From JANQGH01 sp039030175 (GTDB taxonomy: Bacteria > Pseudomonadota > Alphaproteobacteria > DSM-16000 > Inquilinaceae), in NCBI GenBank assembly GCA_039030175.1, contig JBCCER010000003.1, positions 6,078 to 70,077 on the forward strand: a stretch of DNA of 64,000 nucleotides, written 5' to 3'. Shown piece after piece: positions 16,767 to 26,046 of this stretch. The translations under genes were made by a program, and so were the position numbers. The notes beneath the pieces are model-generated. The model ran no database searches, had not been told where the DNA came from, and worked only from the letters and a program-made list of their open reading frames with translations. How positions within the stretch are numbered: the stretch's first letter is position 1; each line of letters begins with the position of its first letter.

Positions 16767-17632
16767 TGTCGCTCGGCGATACCGTCCGCGCGATCGTCGT
16801 CGTTCTGCTGTTCGGAATGAACTTTCCGATCAACAAGCTAGGCCTGGAGCAGCTGCAACCGCTGACCTTTCTGGTGTTGCGTTTCACCATTGTCGCCGTG
16901 CTGTTGGCACCGTGGGCCCGATTGCCTCGGAAATACTGGCGGGAAGTCGCGATCCTGTCCGTGGTCTTAGGTTTTGCCCATTTCACGGTGATCATCTACG
17001 GGCTTCACTATGTCGACGCCTCGGTGGCAGCGATTGCCATTCAGATCCAAGTGCCGTTTGCCGCTTTGCTGGCGGCGATCTTCTTCGGGGATCGCCTGGG
17101 TTGGCGGCGTGCCCTCGGCATGGTCATTGCGATTACCGGCGTGGTGATCCTGGTTGGTGAACCAACCGGACGGTCGCCGGCATGGGCGGTTGGCTTGATC
17201 GTGGTCGGCGCCGGGCTCTGGGCGACGTCCAACATCATCATGAAGCGATTGTCCACCGTTGACCCCTTCGCCCTGAACGGATGGATGGCGGTCATGGCTG
17301 TCCCCCAATTGGCGATCGCCTGCTTGCTGTTGGAGGAGGGCCAATGGGCTGCGATCACCACGGCAAGCCTGCTAACCTGGAGCACAGTGATCTATAACAG
17401 CGTCGTCATCGTGATCATCGGATACACGGCTTGGTATGGGCTGCTTCGGCGCTACTCGATCAATCTAGTTGTTCCATGGACACTGCTCTTGCCTCTGTTC
17501 GGCGTTGGATCGAGCATGATCATCCGCGACGAACCGCTGACGTGGCATCTGGCGATCGGCGGTATTGCCACGATGATTGGCGTTACGATCATCATGATCC
17601 GAAGGCCGAAACTGGAGCGGCCCCTGCCCTAA
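16766..17632 (+). CDS. EamA/DMT family transporter
   Basis: This 288-residue inner-membrane protein is predicted to have ten hydrophobic segments in two repeated EamA halves: the first with FGMNFPINKLGLEQL and the second beginning near AWAVGLIVVGAGLWATSN. Members export amino acids or metabolites; the substrate cannot be told. Translation is coupled to the ABC-F gene through a TGATG overlap. The rnpB promoter lies just after the stop codon. Confidence 0.85.
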   Translation: MSLGDTVRAIVVVLLFGMNFPINKLGLEQLQPLTFLVLRFTIVAVLLAPWARLPRKYWREVAILSVVLGFAHFTVIIYGLHYVDASVAAIAIQIQVPFAALLAAIFFGDRLGWRRALGMVIAITGVVILVGEPTGRSPAWAVGLIVVGAGLWATSNIIMKRLSTVDPFALNGWMAVMAVPQLAIACLLLEEGQWAAITTASLLTWSTVIYNSVVIVIIGYTAWYGLLRRYSINLVVPWTLLLPLFGVGSSMIIRDEPLTWHLAIGGIATMIGVTIIMIRRPKLERPLP

Positions 17633-17634
17633 CC

Positions 17635-17663
17635 TTGCCTCGTGACCCATATGAGCCCATAGA
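17635..17663 (+). promoter_or_regulatory. rnpB promoter
   Basis: TTGCCT (17635-17640), 17-base spacer and CATAGA (17658-17663). The predicted start about seven bases downstream falls on the 5' end of the RNase P RNA as set by its terminal pairing, an independent check. Confidence 0.6.
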
Positions 17664-17668
17664 TATTC

Positions 17669-18052
<384 letters not shown>

Positions 18053-18081
18053 AGTTATGAGCGAGAATTGGTGTTTCGCCA

Positions 18082-18098
18082 TGGGTAATTATGGGTCG
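18082..18098 (+). repeat. Left MraZ-box pair
   Basis: TGGGT-AATTA-TGGGT followed by CG: two pentamers spaced by five bases, the arrangement known to bind MraZ. It matches 16 of 17 bases of the right-hand array read on the other strand. Confidence 0.5.
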
Positions 18099-18268
18099 CG
18101 AGGCACTGAACAGGGAACAAAAGTGGAACTAACCTGATCTAGAAGCTAAGCAACGAGGAGAAAAGGCAACTTATTACTGATTCATTCACCATCTCACAGG
18201 GCCGTGATCGGCTGGCGACATCCGAAATTTCCTCGCAGAAACAGTCATTTATCGCCAAATAACGTTGA

Positions 18269-18305
18269 CGACCCATAATTCCCCATGATATTCCATGACA
18301 TCCCG
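18269..18305 (-). repeat. Right MraZ-box array overlapping the promoter
   Basis: On the minus strand there are four pentamers at exact ten-base steps: CGGGA, TGGAA, TGGGG, TGGGT, separated by TGTCA, TATCA and AATTA. The last two fit the TGGGN consensus of MraZ operators. The array starts directly after TTGACG at 18265-18270, so MraZ binding would block the presumed promoter. Autorepression by MraZ at the head of this cluster is known in other bacteria; its occurrence here is inferred. Confidence 0.6.
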
Positions 18306-18387
18306 TCAATGACCGGGATTGCCTTAGGCGTGGTCGCGTGCGGCCAACCGGGGCATAGGGGCCCGCAAGGGCCAGGGTGTCGGGGAT

Positions 18388-18840
18388 ATGATGAGCCGCT
18401 TTACGTCCACCTATCTGAACAAGGTCGACCGGAAAGGACGGGTTAGCGTTCCTGCGCCCTTCCGGACCGTCCTTGACGGTCAGGGCAGCGGCGTCTTCTA
18501 CCTAAAGCGCAATGAAGTAGACGGCACGATCGACGGCCTGACCGAAGCCTATATGGACGATGTCCAGGATCGGATCGACGCGCTGCCGATGAACTCGCCC
18601 GAGCGGGAGGACGCTGAGGACGAGTTCTTCGCCGACAGTACCGAGATGCGCTGCGACCCGGATGGCCGGATCATCTTGCCCAAGGCGCTAATGGAACTCG
18701 CCAACATCGACGATCAGGCATTGTTTGTCGGCAAGGGCAAGAGCCGGTTTCAAATCTGGCACCCGGAGACCTATCACGCGCGGCGCGCCGAACGCGCTTC
18801 CAGCGGCCGACCCAACATTCTGCATCGGGCCAACAACTAA
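18388..18840 (+). CDS. mraZ: Transcriptional regulator MraZ
   Basis: This 150-residue protein has two AbrB-like half-domains: the N-terminal one holds STYLNKVDRKGRVSVPAPFR (residues 6-25) and the second STEMRCDPDGRIILPKAL (about 81-98). MraZ forms a ring that binds TGGGN repeats and represses its own cluster. A second ATG at 18391 is equally possible. GGGG precedes it as a weak SD. Its stop overlaps the rsmH start by one base. Confidence 0.95.
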   Translation: MMSRFTSTYLNKVDRKGRVSVPAPFRTVLDGQGSGVFYLKRNEVDGTIDGLTEAYMDDVQDRIDALPMNSPEREDAEDEFFADSTEMRCDPDGRIILPKALMELANIDDQALFVGKGKSRFQIWHPETYHARRAERASSGRPNILHRANN

Positions 18841-19784
18841 TGGCCCGGCAATCTCATATTCCAGTGCTGCTGACCGAAACGGTCGCAGCCGTGGCGCTGC
18901 GCGATGGCGATGTGCTGATGGACGGCACGTTCGGCCGCGGCGGCTACGCCGAAGCATTCCTTCACGCTGCTAAGTGCCGGGTGATCGGCATCGATCGCGA
19001 CCCAGATGCTATCGCCCATGGGCACGAAATGGCGAAGCGCTATGACGGCAGACTTACCCTGGTCGAGGGACGGTTCAGCGAGATGGACCATCTGGTTGAC
19101 CGGCTGGTCGATGCCGTGGCGCTCGACCTTGGCGTTTCGTCGCCGCAGTTGGACGAGGCCGAACGCGGGTTCTCATTTCGCGCCGACGGCCCTCTGGATA
19201 TGCGGATGAGCCGGCAGGGCACAACTGCTGCCGAAATCGTCAACGGCGCAAGCGAGACGGAGCTGGCCCGCATTCTGCGCGACTATGGTGAGGAGCGTTT
19301 TGCAAAGCGGGTTGCGCGAACGATTGTCAGCGCCCGGCAGAAAGACCCCATTGCCACGACAGGCCAACTCGCGACCATCGTACGCGGCGCGGTCCCTGCA
19401 TCTAAAGACGGCATCGACCCGGCGACGCGCAGTTTTCAGGGCCTTCGCATCGCCGTGAATGACGAGCTAGGCGAGCTGAAGCGCGGCCTGGCGGCGGCCG
19501 AGCGTGTTTTGGCCCCCGGCGGCAGGCTGGCCATCGTCTCGTTCCACAGTCTGGAAGATCGCCAGGTCAAACAGTTCCTGGCGATGCGCAGTGGACGGGG
19601 GCCGTCTCCATCGCGACACATGCCAGCGCCGGCAAACGACCGGGCGCCCACCTTTCGCCTGATCAACCGTAAGCCCATCGAACCCGGTACCGACGAACTA
19701 ACGGCAAACCCCCGCGCTCGGTCCGCTCGCTTGCGCGCTGCGATCCGCACAGACGCCCCGACTTGGGCTGGCGAGGCGGCATGA
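18840..19784 (+). CDS. rsmH: 16S rRNA (cytosine1402-N4)-methyltransferase RsmH
   Basis: This 314-residue SAM-dependent enzyme methylates N4 of C1402 in the decoding centre. HIPVLLTETV opens the protein, DGTFGRGGYAEAFL at about 28-41 is the SAM loop, VDAVALDLGVSSPQLD follows, and SFHSLEDRQVKQF lies at about residue 236. The C-terminal NPRARSARLRA is family-typical. It starts within the mraZ stop codon (TAATG). Confidence 0.96.
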   Translation: MARQSHIPVLLTETVAAVALRDGDVLMDGTFGRGGYAEAFLHAAKCRVIGIDRDPDAIAHGHEMAKRYDGRLTLVEGRFSEMDHLVDRLVDAVALDLGVSSPQLDEAERGFSFRADGPLDMRMSRQGTTAAEIVNGASETELARILRDYGEERFAKRVARTIVSARQKDPIATTGQLATIVRGAVPASKDGIDPATRSFQGLRIAVNDELGELKRGLAAAERVLAPGGRLAIVSFHSLEDRQVKQFLAMRSGRGPSPSRHMPAPANDRAPTFRLINRKPIEPGTDELTANPRARSARLRAAIRTDAPTWAGEAA

Positions 19785-20248
19785 TCAGGTTGCACACCAT
19801 CATCTGGCTGTCTTTGATCGCCGTCGCCAGCGCGATCGTCTTTCACGTCAGCTATCAGGTGCAGTCGCTCGAGGACGAGTTGGCCGAAATCAACCGGTCG
19901 ATCCTGTTCGAACGGGAGTCGATCCAGGTTCTGAACGCGGAATGGGCGTACCTTACCCGGCCCGACCGATTGCGGGCATTGATCGACGCGCACACCGACT
20001 TGGTCGCGCTCGGGCCAGAGCAGATCATCGAGAGCGTTTGGGACATTCCCGAGCCGCTGCCAAACAGCGAGTACCGGGTCGCCGCGCCAAGCGAGTTGGT
20101 TGCTCGAAACATGCCCGTCATCCCCATCCCACGGCATCGTCCCGGCGACACGACCGGGCGACCCCAGTCGGTTGGCCTGATACCCGCCGCCGCTAGTATC
20201 GACGAGACTGGCACGCCGCTGCAGCTCGAACAGGGCAGCGCCGAATGA
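19781..20248 (+). CDS. ftsL: Cell division protein FtsL
   Basis: This 155-residue bitopic protein has a short cytoplasmic start, a membrane helix at about 7-24 (IIWLSLIAVASAIVFHVSY) and a periplasmic coiled coil with LEDELAEINRSILFERE, then LNAEWAYLTRPDRLRAL as in alphaproteobacterial FtsL. It works with FtsB and FtsQ to activate FtsWI. The start is set at ATG 19781, overlapping the rsmH stop as ATGA. The tail after residue 105 is Pro-rich and variable. Assignment rests on position and topology as well as sequence. Confidence 0.88.
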   Translation: MIRLHTIIWLSLIAVASAIVFHVSYQVQSLEDELAEINRSILFERESIQVLNAEWAYLTRPDRLRALIDAHTDLVALGPEQIIESVWDIPEPLPNSEYRVAAPSELVARNMPVIPIPRHRPGDTTGRPQSVGLIPAAASIDETGTPLQLEQGSAE

Positions 20249-22011
20249 GCCTCGATCAAACACTCGGCCTCACCGACGATGCGCTGTGGGATGACCCCGT
20301 TGATCAACGATCTCAGCAGTCCGACAAGGCCGCAAAGCGGGCCGCAAAATGCGCTAACGCGCTCGCGATCGGCCAGTCGCGCCTGCTCGTCACCGCAGCG
20401 GTGTTCGGCCTCGCCTTTCTGGCCGTTGCCGCGAGGCTCGTCGATGTTTCCGTACTAGACGGGGCGACCGAAATTCGTTTGGCGTCGGCACGGGCATCTG
20501 GACTGCCGGCCGTTTCAGGGCGGGCCGATATTCTCGACCGCAACGGGACCCTTTTGGCGACGACATTGCCGTCAGCCTCCCTGTTTGCCGACGCGACGCT
20601 TGTGCCCGATGCCAACGAAGCCATCGAGTCACTGTCGCGCGTGTTGCCCGATTTGGATATCGAGCAGGCCCAGCGAGTGTTGGCGACCGACCGGCGCTTT
20701 GTATGGCTATACCGCGATCTGACGCCCTCCCAGCAGCACGAGGTCAATCGGCTGGGCATACCGGGGTTGGGCTTTGAGGAGGAGGATCAGCGCTATTACC
20801 CCGCCGGTCCGCTAGCGGCACACATTGTCGGCTTCACCGATGTCGATGGCATCGGCTTGGCAGGCATCGAGCGAACCTACGACGCGATGCTTGGGGACGA
20901 GCGCGGTTCTGTCGGCCTCTCGATCGACCTCCGCCTCCAAGATTTGGTGCGCGACGAGCTTTCCGCCGCGATCGAGCAATTCTCGGCCATCGGCGGCGTA
21001 GGCCTGATCATGAACGCCAACACGTCCGAACTTTTGGCGATGGTGTCGATGCCCGATTTCGACCCTTACGCGCCGGGCGGACCGGACGACGAGTCCATGT
21101 TCAACCGGGCCACGCTCGGAGCCTACGAGATGGGCTCCACCTTCAAGATCTTTAACACGGCCATTGCATTGGACACCGGCACCGTCTCGCTGCGTGACGG
21201 GTTCAACGCCAGCCAGCCGATCCGAATCGGACGCTTCACAATCAACGATTTCCACGGCGAGAACCGTTGGCTGTCGGTGCCGGAGATCTTCCAGCATTCA
21301 TCGAACATTGGCTCGGCCCGCATGGCCATGGCCATGGGCACAGACATGCAGCAGGAATATATGGGTCGCTTGGGCATGCTAACGACACCGCCGATCGAGA
21401 TCGGTGAGGTGACCGCGCCGTTGGTGCCCTCGCGCTGGAACGATGTCGAAACAATGACGATTTCGTTCGGCCACGGTCTGGCTGTCAGCCCGATTCAGCT
21501 CGCAGCCGGGGTTGCCGCAGTCGTCAATGGCGGGATCTATCGTCCACCCAGTTTTGCGCCGGGCGGCAACGGCGAAGAAACGAGGATCTTTGCCGAAGAG
21601 ACATCCGATAGTATGCGCCGGCTGCTGAATTTGGTCGTCGAGCAAGGTACAGGCCGCAACGCCGCGGCGGAGGGCTACCTAGTTGGCGGCAAGACCGGGA
21701 CTGCTGAAAAACCGGCCGGACGACGCTATTCGGAAGACGCGCTGATTTCGTCCTTCATCGCAGCTTTTCCCATTCATAGCCCCGAATATGTCGTTTTCAT
21801 CATGCTCGATGAGCCGCATGGAACCGCCGAGACGTATGGCTATGCCACCGGCGGTTGGGTCGCAGCACCAACGGTGAGACGCGTAATCGAACGCATGGCC
21901 CCAATGGTCGGCATGGCGCCGATCGACGAAAACGATCCGGCAATCATCGAAGCCCTGGCGCTGAGCGATGAGGTGTTGGATCGGCGGGCAGCCCCAGCAA
22001 ATTCGCAATGA
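20245..22011 (+). CDS. ftsI: Peptidoglycan transpeptidase FtsI (PBP3)
   Basis: This 588-residue division-specific class B penicillin-binding protein cross-links septal peptidoglycan with FtsW. A membrane anchor lies at about 47-66, the dimerisation domain begins with GRADILDRNGTLLATT, and the transpeptidase has the active-site STFK at 298-301, SSN at 349-351 and KTG at 480-482. The N-terminal cytoplasmic tail (about 45 residues, acidic then basic) is longer than in E. coli. It overlaps ftsL and murE by ATGA. Confidence 0.95.
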   Translation: MSLDQTLGLTDDALWDDPVDQRSQQSDKAAKRAAKCANALAIGQSRLLVTAAVFGLAFLAVAARLVDVSVLDGATEIRLASARASGLPAVSGRADILDRNGTLLATTLPSASLFADATLVPDANEAIESLSRVLPDLDIEQAQRVLATDRRFVWLYRDLTPSQQHEVNRLGIPGLGFEEEDQRYYPAGPLAAHIVGFTDVDGIGLAGIERTYDAMLGDERGSVGLSIDLRLQDLVRDELSAAIEQFSAIGGVGLIMNANTSELLAMVSMPDFDPYAPGGPDDESMFNRATLGAYEMGSTFKIFNTAIALDTGTVSLRDGFNASQPIRIGRFTINDFHGENRWLSVPEIFQHSSNIGSARMAMAMGTDMQQEYMGRLGMLTTPPIEIGEVTAPLVPSRWNDVETMTISFGHGLAVSPIQLAAGVAAVVNGGIYRPPSFAPGGNGEETRIFAEETSDSMRRLLNLVVEQGTGRNAAAEGYLVGGKTGTAEKPAGRRYSEDALISSFIAAFPIHSPEYVVFIMLDEPHGTAETYGYATGGWVAAPTVRRVIERMAPMVGMAPIDENDPAIIEALALSDEVLDRRAAPANSQ

Positions 22012-23468
22012 CCAAGATGCTGACGACGACGCCCTCTCCTGCGCCCATACCCGGTTCATTGCGCGGGCTGACGGCCGACAGCCGCCGTGTCGAACCTGGC
22101 TTTCTGTTCGCTGCCCTGCCCGGCAGCCAGGCAGACGGCCGCGACTTCATCAATGACGCCATTGCGAAGGGTGCGGTGGCTGTTCTAGCGCCAACCGGCA
22201 CGCGACTGGCCGAACAACACGCCAATATCTCGCTGATTGAAGACGACAATCCAAGGCGCCGTTTCGCATTGATGGCCGCTGCGTATTATCGGAAGCAGCC
22301 CGAGTATATCGCCGCTGTCACCGGAACGAACGGCAAGACGTCGACCGCGGATTTCGCTCGCCAACTCTGTCAATCGCAAGGAATGGCCGCTGCCAGTGTC
22401 GGGACGTTGGGGATTGCAGCACCGGGAATGGATCGGTATGGCGCGTTGACGACCCCCGATCCGGTGACGCTTCACGAAATTCTGGCCGAACTGGCCGAGA
22501 AGGGCATCAGCCATTTGGCGATGGAGGCGTCGAGCCACGGTTTGGACCAATACCGTCTCGACGGCGTACGGGTGGGGGCGGCTGGATTCACCAATCTCAG
22601 CCGCGATCATCTCGATTATCACGCGACCGTCGCCGATTACCTGGCCGCCAAGACCCGTCTGTTCACTGAAGTGCTGGCGCCCGAAGGTATTGCCGTCATC
22701 AACGTCGATACCGATGCCGGGCGGGCCGTCTCACAGTCGGCTTCTGAAGCGAACAGAATTGTCTTTTCCTACGGCCGCAACGCCAGCGATATCAGGCTGG
22801 TCGATCGTACTGCCCTGCCCCACGGGCAAACGCTTAAGCTCTCGCTCGCCGGGCAAAGCGCGACGTGCACCTTGCCTCTTATTGGCGGGTTCCAGGCGAT
22901 GAACGCGCTCTGCGCCGCTGGCCTTGTCCTTGCCCTGGGCGGCGATCGCGATGCGACGCTTGCAGGCCTTGAAGTTCTGCGCGGCGTTCGCGGCCGATTG
23001 GAATTGGCGGCGACCCTGCCGAACGGCGCCGCGATCTATGTCGACTACGCGCATACGCCCGATGCGCTCGAAACCGTGCTGACGGCGGTGCGCCCGCATG
23101 TTGAGGGGCGACTGTTCACCGTGTTCGGCTGCGGCGGCGATCGCGACCCGGGTAAGCGTCCTCAAATGGGTGCTGTCGTGCAGCGCCTGGCCGACCGCCC
23201 GATCGTGACGGACGACAATCCACGGACCGAGGACCCTGCAGCAATCCGCGCGGCCGTCATGGCCGCCTGCCCCGACGGCTTGGAGATCGGCGATAGGGCA
23301 GAAGCCATCCGCGCCGGCGTCAACGCGCTCGATCAAGGCGATGTGCTGGTTATCGCCGGCAAAGGCCATGAGCCGGGACAGATCGTCGGCGACGAAGTAC
23401 GGCCCTTCGACGATGTCGAGCAGGCCAGGAAGGCCGCCAACGCCCTTGTTTCGAGGGCCGGATCATGA
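22008..23468 (+). CDS. murE: UDP-MurNAc-L-Ala-D-Glu:meso-DAP ligase MurE
   Basis: This 486-residue ATP-dependent ligase adds the third residue of the stem peptide. The ATP loop is TGTNGKTST at about residue 105, the carbamylated-lysine region follows EASSHGLDQYRL, and DDNPRTEDP at about 404 is the motif selecting meso-diaminopimelate, so the peptidoglycan should be DAP type. VDYAHTPDAL and GKGHE complete the family signature. ATGA overlap on both sides couples it to ftsI and murF. Confidence 0.96.
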   Translation: MTKMLTTTPSPAPIPGSLRGLTADSRRVEPGFLFAALPGSQADGRDFINDAIAKGAVAVLAPTGTRLAEQHANISLIEDDNPRRRFALMAAAYYRKQPEYIAAVTGTNGKTSTADFARQLCQSQGMAAASVGTLGIAAPGMDRYGALTTPDPVTLHEILAELAEKGISHLAMEASSHGLDQYRLDGVRVGAAGFTNLSRDHLDYHATVADYLAAKTRLFTEVLAPEGIAVINVDTDAGRAVSQSASEANRIVFSYGRNASDIRLVDRTALPHGQTLKLSLAGQSATCTLPLIGGFQAMNALCAAGLVLALGGDRDATLAGLEVLRGVRGRLELAATLPNGAAIYVDYAHTPDALETVLTAVRPHVEGRLFTVFGCGGDRDPGKRPQMGAVVQRLADRPIVTDDNPRTEDPAAIRAAVMAACPDGLEIGDRAEAIRAGVNALDQGDVLVIAGKGHEPGQIVGDEVRPFDDVEQARKAANALVSRAGS

Positions 23469-24952
23469 ATGCGACAGCCCCCAAGAAGACCGTCCTGTGG
23501 ACCGCAGACGAGGCCGCGCGTGCGTCCGATGGCATGGCGGCCGGGGAGTGGAGCGTCACCGGTGTTTCGATCGACAGCCGAACGGTCGAACCGAGCGACC
23601 TTTTCGTCGCTCTACAGGGTCCTAGCTTCGACGGGCACGACTTCGTAGCCGCGGCTTTGGCACGCGGCGCGGCCGCCGCTATGGTGCATCGAGTGCCCGA
23701 TGGCGTCGCCGCCGACGCACCGCTTCTGATCGTCGACGATACGATGGTCGGCCTTGAAACGCTTGGCAGTTTCGCCCGACTGCGCAGCAAGGCGGTGGTC
23801 CTCGCGGTCACAGGCTCGGTCGGAAAGACCGGGACCAAAGAAGCGCTGGCGGCCTGTCTGGGCGCGCAGGCCAAGGTCTATGCCACCAAGGGCAATCTGA
23901 ACAATCACTGGGGCGTGCCGCTGAGTTTGGCGCGGCTGCCGCTCGACGCCGAGTATGGCGTCTTCGAGCTAGGTATGAATCATGCTGGCGAAATCTCCCC
24001 ACTGTCCCATCAGGTCAAGCCGGCCGTGTCGATCATCACGACGGTGGCGGCAGCCCATTTGGCGGCATTCAGTTCGGTTGAGGAAATCGCCGATGCCAAG
24101 GCCGAGATCTTCGACGGAATGGACTCGCGTGGAGTCGCGATCCTAAATGGCGACAACCCCCAGCTTGCGCGCCTGGTCGCTCACGCCCGCACGCAAGGCA
24201 TCGGCCGCATCTGGACATTCGGCAGCGACGAGCAGGCCGACGCACGATTGGTCGATTGCTCGCTGCACCCAACGGCTAGCGCCGTGAATGCCGTGATCCG
24301 GGGAGAACCCATTCAGTATTCACTGTCCTCGCCCGGCGGCCATTGGGTGATGAACAGCCTGGCAGTTTTGCTGGCCGTCAAGGCGGCGGGGGCCGACGTG
24401 GTCACAGCGGCGCGTAGCCTGTCGAAGATCACACCGGGTGCTGGGCGCGGTGCTCGACAGAAGCTGGCGATTTCGACCGAGAGCGGCCCGGCGACGATCC
24501 TGCTGATCGATGAAAGTTACAACGCGAGCCCCGCCGCAGTCGTCGCTGCCCTCGATGTCCTCGGCCGATCTGAAATTAGTAGTGGTTCGACTTTGTCCAA
24601 TCGGCGAATCGCGGTACTTGGGGACATGTTGGAATTGGGACCGGACGCCGACCGTTTGCACCGTGACTTAATCGGCCCAATCGAGCAGGCTGACATCGAT
24701 CTGGTCTTCGCCTGCGGGCCCCATATGAAGGGCCTCTACGAGGCTCTCCCGTCCGCAAGACGCGGCGCGCACGCGCCGGATTCACAAGCTCTTGCGCCCC
24801 TCGTCACAGAAGCCCTTCAGCCCGGCGATATCCTCATGGTGAAAGGGTCTCTCGGCAGCCGTATGGCCAAAGTGGTCGATGCCATTCGGTCGCTCGGCGC
24901 GGATGATCATGCAGAGAAATTCGCGCCCCACAAAGCAGCGAACGGGGGCTAG
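23465..24952 (+). CDS. murF: UDP-MurNAc-tripeptide:D-Ala-D-Ala ligase MurF
   Basis: This 495-residue ligase completes the pentapeptide precursor. N-terminal GVSIDSRTVEPSDLFVAL is the MurF uridine-binding domain, VTGSVGKTGTKEAL (about 117-130) is the ATP loop, NNHWGVPLSLARLP and ELGMNHAGEI follow, and the C-terminal domain has DESYNASPAAV and LGDMLELG. Length slightly exceeds the usual 450-470 residues, with a short extra tail. mraY starts three bases after the stop. Confidence 0.95.
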   Translation: MNATAPKKTVLWTADEAARASDGMAAGEWSVTGVSIDSRTVEPSDLFVALQGPSFDGHDFVAAALARGAAAAMVHRVPDGVAADAPLLIVDDTMVGLETLGSFARLRSKAVVLAVTGSVGKTGTKEALAACLGAQAKVYATKGNLNNHWGVPLSLARLPLDAEYGVFELGMNHAGEISPLSHQVKPAVSIITTVAAAHLAAFSSVEEIADAKAEIFDGMDSRGVAILNGDNPQLARLVAHARTQGIGRIWTFGSDEQADARLVDCSLHPTASAVNAVIRGEPIQYSLSSPGGHWVMNSLAVLLAVKAAGADVVTAARSLSKITPGAGRGARQKLAISTESGPATILLIDESYNASPAAVVAALDVLGRSEISSGSTLSNRRIAVLGDMLELGPDADRLHRDLIGPIEQADIDLVFACGPHMKGLYEALPSARRGAHAPDSQALAPLVTEALQPGDILMVKGSLGSRMAKVVDAIRSLGADDHAEKFAPHKAANGG

Positions 24953-24955
24953 GGC

Positions 24956-26041
24956 ATGCTGTACGCCTTGCTGCTGCCGCTGGCTGACGATTTCACACTT
25001 TTCAACTTGGTGCGCTATCTGACATTCCGAACCGGTGCGGCGCTGATAACCGCATTGGTCATCGCCTTTGTCATTGGGCCGAGCCTGATCAAATGGCTGA
25101 GAAGACGCCAGGGCGCCGGCCAGCCGATCCGCGATGACGGGCCTGAAACCCATTTCGCCAAGGCGGGCACGCCGACCATGGGCGGGCTGATGATCCTGAT
25201 CGGGATCACGGTCGCGACATTGCTCTGGGCGGATCTGTCCAACGGTTATGTCTGGATCGTCATGTTGGTGACGGTCGGCTTCGGTTTGATCGGATTTGCC
25301 GATGACTACCTGAAGCTCACCAGACGCAACACGAAAGGTCTCTCAGGTCGCAGGAAGCTGCTGGCCCAGTTGATCATCGGGCTGCTGGCAGCCTTTTGGT
25401 ACATGTGGCTGACGCCCTCGCCGCTGAACACGGGCGTCGCCGTACCGTTCATCAATGAATATCTAATCCCACTGGGTTTTGCGTTTCCGCTGTTTGCGCT
25501 GGTCGTGCTGGTCGGTGCGTCAAACGCGGTCAACCTAACGGACGGGCTCGACGGGTTGGCGATCGTGCCGGTGATGATCGCCGCCGGTGTGTTCGGCTTC
25601 ATCGCCTATGTCGCCGGTAACGCCATCTTTGCGAATTACCTGCAGATCAACTTGGTGCCGGGTTCAGGCGAACTGGCGATCTATTGCGGCGCCCTCATCG
25701 GCGGCGGCCTTGGGTTCTTATGGTTCAACGCACCGCCCGCCATGGTCTTCATGGGCGACACCGGCAGCCTGTCGATGGGCGGCGCCCTTGGCGCCATCGC
25801 ACTGATCATCAAGCATGAGATCGTGCTGGCCATCGTAGGCGGCCTGTTCGTGCTCGAGACGGTTTCGGTGATCGTCCAGGTCGCCTCGTTCAAGCTGACG
25901 GGCCGGCGCGTCTTCCGCATGGCGCCGCTACACCACCACTTCGAAAAGAAAGGCTGGGCCGAACCCACCATCGTGATCCGGTTTTGGATTATCGCCGTGA
26001 TCCTGGCATTGGTCGGCCTTAGCACGCTGAAGCTGAGATAG
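24956..26041 (+). CDS. mraY: Phospho-MurNAc-pentapeptide transferase MraY
   Basis: This 361-residue polytopic inner-membrane enzyme makes lipid I on undecaprenyl phosphate. Seen: GPETHFAKAGTPTMGG, the magnesium-binding aspartates in GFADDYLKL and NLTDGLDGLA, NAPPAMVFMGDTGSL, and the HHHFEKKGW signature near residue 325. About ten hydrophobic segments fit the known structure. It sits between murF and murD in standard order. Confidence 0.97.
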   Translation: MLYALLLPLADDFTLFNLVRYLTFRTGAALITALVIAFVIGPSLIKWLRRRQGAGQPIRDDGPETHFAKAGTPTMGGLMILIGITVATLLWADLSNGYVWIVMLVTVGFGLIGFADDYLKLTRRNTKGLSGRRKLLAQLIIGLLAAFWYMWLTPSPLNTGVAVPFINEYLIPLGFAFPLFALVVLVGASNAVNLTDGLDGLAIVPVMIAAGVFGFIAYVAGNAIFANYLQINLVPGSGELAIYCGALIGGGLGFLWFNAPPAMVFMGDTGSLSMGGALGAIALIIKHEIVLAIVGGLFVLETVSVIVQVASFKLTGRRVFRMAPLHHHFEKKGWAEPTIVIRFWIIAVILALVGLSTLKLR

Positions 26042-26046
26042 ATGCG

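Larger units (their letters stand above)
18053..18387 (+). promoter_or_regulatory. mraZ upstream region of the dcw cluster
   Basis: This 335-bp non-coding gap between rnpB and mraZ controls the whole division cluster. It contains two TGGGN arrays facing each other (18082-18098 and 18269-18305, separate entries) and a TTGACG at 18265-18270 whose spacer and -10 area (GATATT or TATTCC around 18287-18294) coincide with the right-hand array. No tRNA or open frame with a ribosome site was found between 18100 and 18260. Confidence 0.55.

Noticed and set aside
18269..18305. Possible CRISPR-like short repeat
   Set aside because: The units are five bases at ten-base steps, fitting MraZ boxes and far too short for CRISPR repeats.
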